Source: Bradyrhizobium embrapense | GTDB lineage: Bacteria > Pseudomonadota > Alphaproteobacteria > Rhizobiales > Xanthobacteraceae | Length of the DNA: 64,000 nucleotides | Assembly: GCF_001189235.2 (NCBI RefSeq) | Contig: NZ_LFIP02000002.1 | Location: 372,411 to 436,410 of the forward strand | Direction: 5' to 3' | Part shown: positions 63,127 through 64,000 of the stretch, in pieces | Layout: the number at the start of each line of letters is the position of its first letter | Position numbering within the stretch: the stretch's first letter is position 1 | Translations under genes and position numbers: made by a program | The notes under the pieces: model-generated | Told to the model about the DNA's origin: nothing | Database searches by the model: none | The model's input: only the letters and a program-made list of their open reading frames with translations

Positions 63127-64000
63127 TCAGGGCGCCCTGGTCCGCACCTTGCTGGCGATCAGCAATGCGGCGAGCACCAGGGGAATTGCGCCCGCCACGA
63201 ACACGGCCGGCGCGCCCATCACATCAAGCACAAGGCCGCCGCCCGCTGCGCCCATGGTGATGCCGAGAAAGATCGAGGCCACGGTCAGTCCAGTGCCGCT
63301 TTCGGTTTCATCGGGCACCATGCGGGTGATCCAGGTCGTGGTCGCGACCGGCACGCCGCTGAAGGCGAAGCCCCACAGCGCGACCAGCGCGAGCGCCGGA
63401 ATGACGTCCTTGCCGTAGACCGAGAGCAGCAGGCCGAGCGCGCTGATCGCCAGCGGCATCGCGATCAGCGTGAGCTTGAGATTGCGCTCGGCCATCAGCC
63501 CGCTGGCGAAGGAGCCGACATAGTTGGCGACGCCGAAAGCCAGCAACGTCGCCGCGACGCCGGCCGCGCCAAGTCCGGTCACGCTTTCAAGGAAGGGCCG
63601 GATATAGCCGAAGTAACCGAAGTGTCCGGTGAACACCAAGGTTGCCGCCAGGATGCCGGCACCGATCCCCGGCCGTGTCAGGATGTCGACCAGGGTGTCG
63701 AGCCCGGCTTCTCCCTTCGGCGCCAGACGCGGCAACGCAAGCGCCTGCACGACGAACACTGCTGCGCCCAATGCGGTCGCGAGCAGGAACACGATGCGCC
63801 AGCTCGCGACCTCGCCGAGATAGCTGCCGAGCGGAACGGCGATGATCATCGCAGCGGGAATGCCGCTCATCACGATCGACAGCGCCCGTGCAACCAGCGA
63901 TGGCGGCACCAGCCGGATTGTTGTCGCCGCCGCCATCGCCCAGAAGCCGCCGATGGCGAGGCCGAGTACGATGCGCGCGGCCAGCAGGAACGTGATGTTC
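63127..64000 (-). CDS. MFS transporter (5' end outside window)
   Basis: C-terminal ~290 residues of a major facilitator. The frame runs on past the ATG at 63936: codons up to base 63999 read NITFLLAARIVLGLAIGGFWA, a typical MFS helix, so the protein starts beyond the window. About eight remaining membrane helices are visible. The sequence type (ARIVLGLAIGGFWAMAAATTIRLVPP) is that of the arabinose-efflux/AraJ-like drug:proton antiporters. Substrate unknown. Confidence 0.88.
   Translation of the reverse strand, partial: NITFLLAARIVLGLAIGGFWAMAAATTIRLVPPSLVARALSIVMSGIPAAMIIAVPLGSYLGEVASWRIVFLLATALGAAVFVVQALALPRLAPKGEAGLDTLVDILTRPGIGAGILAATLVFTGHFGYFGYIRPFLESVTGLGAAGVAATLLAFGVANYVGSFASGLMAERNLKLTLIAMPLAISALGLLLSVYGKDVIPALALVALWGFAFSGVPVATTTWITRMVPDETESGTGLTVASIFLGITMGAAGGGLVLDVMGAPAVFVAGAIPLVLAALLIASKVRTRAP

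Noticed and set aside
61052..63418. 788-residue open frame antisense to glcB
   Set aside because: Shadow of a well-conserved malate synthase gene; no recognisable domain or start signal.

Overview
The window looks like chromosomal DNA of a Bradyrhizobium-type alphaproteobacterium (Nitrobacteraceae). It is high GC, with long antisense open frames. It carries a CpaA-F/Tad pilus cluster of alphaproteobacterial type, a PhyR-NepR-EcfG general stress response (GSR) locus, a urea transporter joined to a urease cluster, and the small palindromic intergenic repeats common in this group. The species assignment is inference. No rRNA, tRNA, insertion sequence, prophage or CRISPR array was seen.

Layout. 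1-3.4 kb: end of a peptide ABC transporter ATPase, then an NlpC/P60 hydrolase and an M17 aminopeptidase. 3.6-18 kb: Tad pilus. Nine genes read leftward (Flp pilin, cpaABCDEF, tadB, tadC) and converge on tadD. A separate rightward group holds a lipid hydroxylase, a multi-pass membrane protein, a CpaC-N-like periplasmic protein and two TadE/TadG pseudopilins. 18.2-20.5 kb: cold-shock protein, extended IF-1 paralogue and RhlE helicase. 21-35.7 kb: one co-directional nitrogen supercluster, urtABCDE - ureDAB - small alarmone hydrolase - ureC - two ABM proteins - ureEFG - CHASE/HWE kinase, headed by a good sigma-54 promoter. 35.9-42 kb: di-haem peroxidase, small membrane proteins, a cupredoxin and a large GGDEF-EAL protein. 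42-48.1 kb: ecfG-nepR divergent from phyR, then a giant double-kinase hybrid sensor. 48.2-51.2 kb: a CYP199A-like P450 and a TetR regulator around a 30-bp palindrome, then a DMT exporter. 51.2-60.4 kb: small stress-type proteins, envelope proteins and transporters. 60.8-64 kb: malate synthase G and the 3' part of an MFS transporter.

Main observation. The 51.2-60.4 kb region contains seven exact matches to the EcfG promoter consensus (GGAAC-N16/17-CGTT), each placed just upstream of a gene. There is one further one-mismatch site there, and three one-mismatch sites at the phyR/nepR/kinase locus. Under uniform base composition about 0.14 exact matches would be expected in 9.2 kb on both strands. 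I read this as a cluster of GSR target genes lying close to the GSR master regulators. It includes a 46-residue and a 51-residue membrane protein, and one promoter moves the start of an AI-2E-family transporter to an internal GTG.

The second point of interest is a MESH1/SpoT-type (p)ppGpp hydrolase gene between ureB and ureC, followed further on by a histidine kinase whose ATP-binding N-box looks degenerate. Together these suggest that urea use is wired to alarmone and stress signalling.
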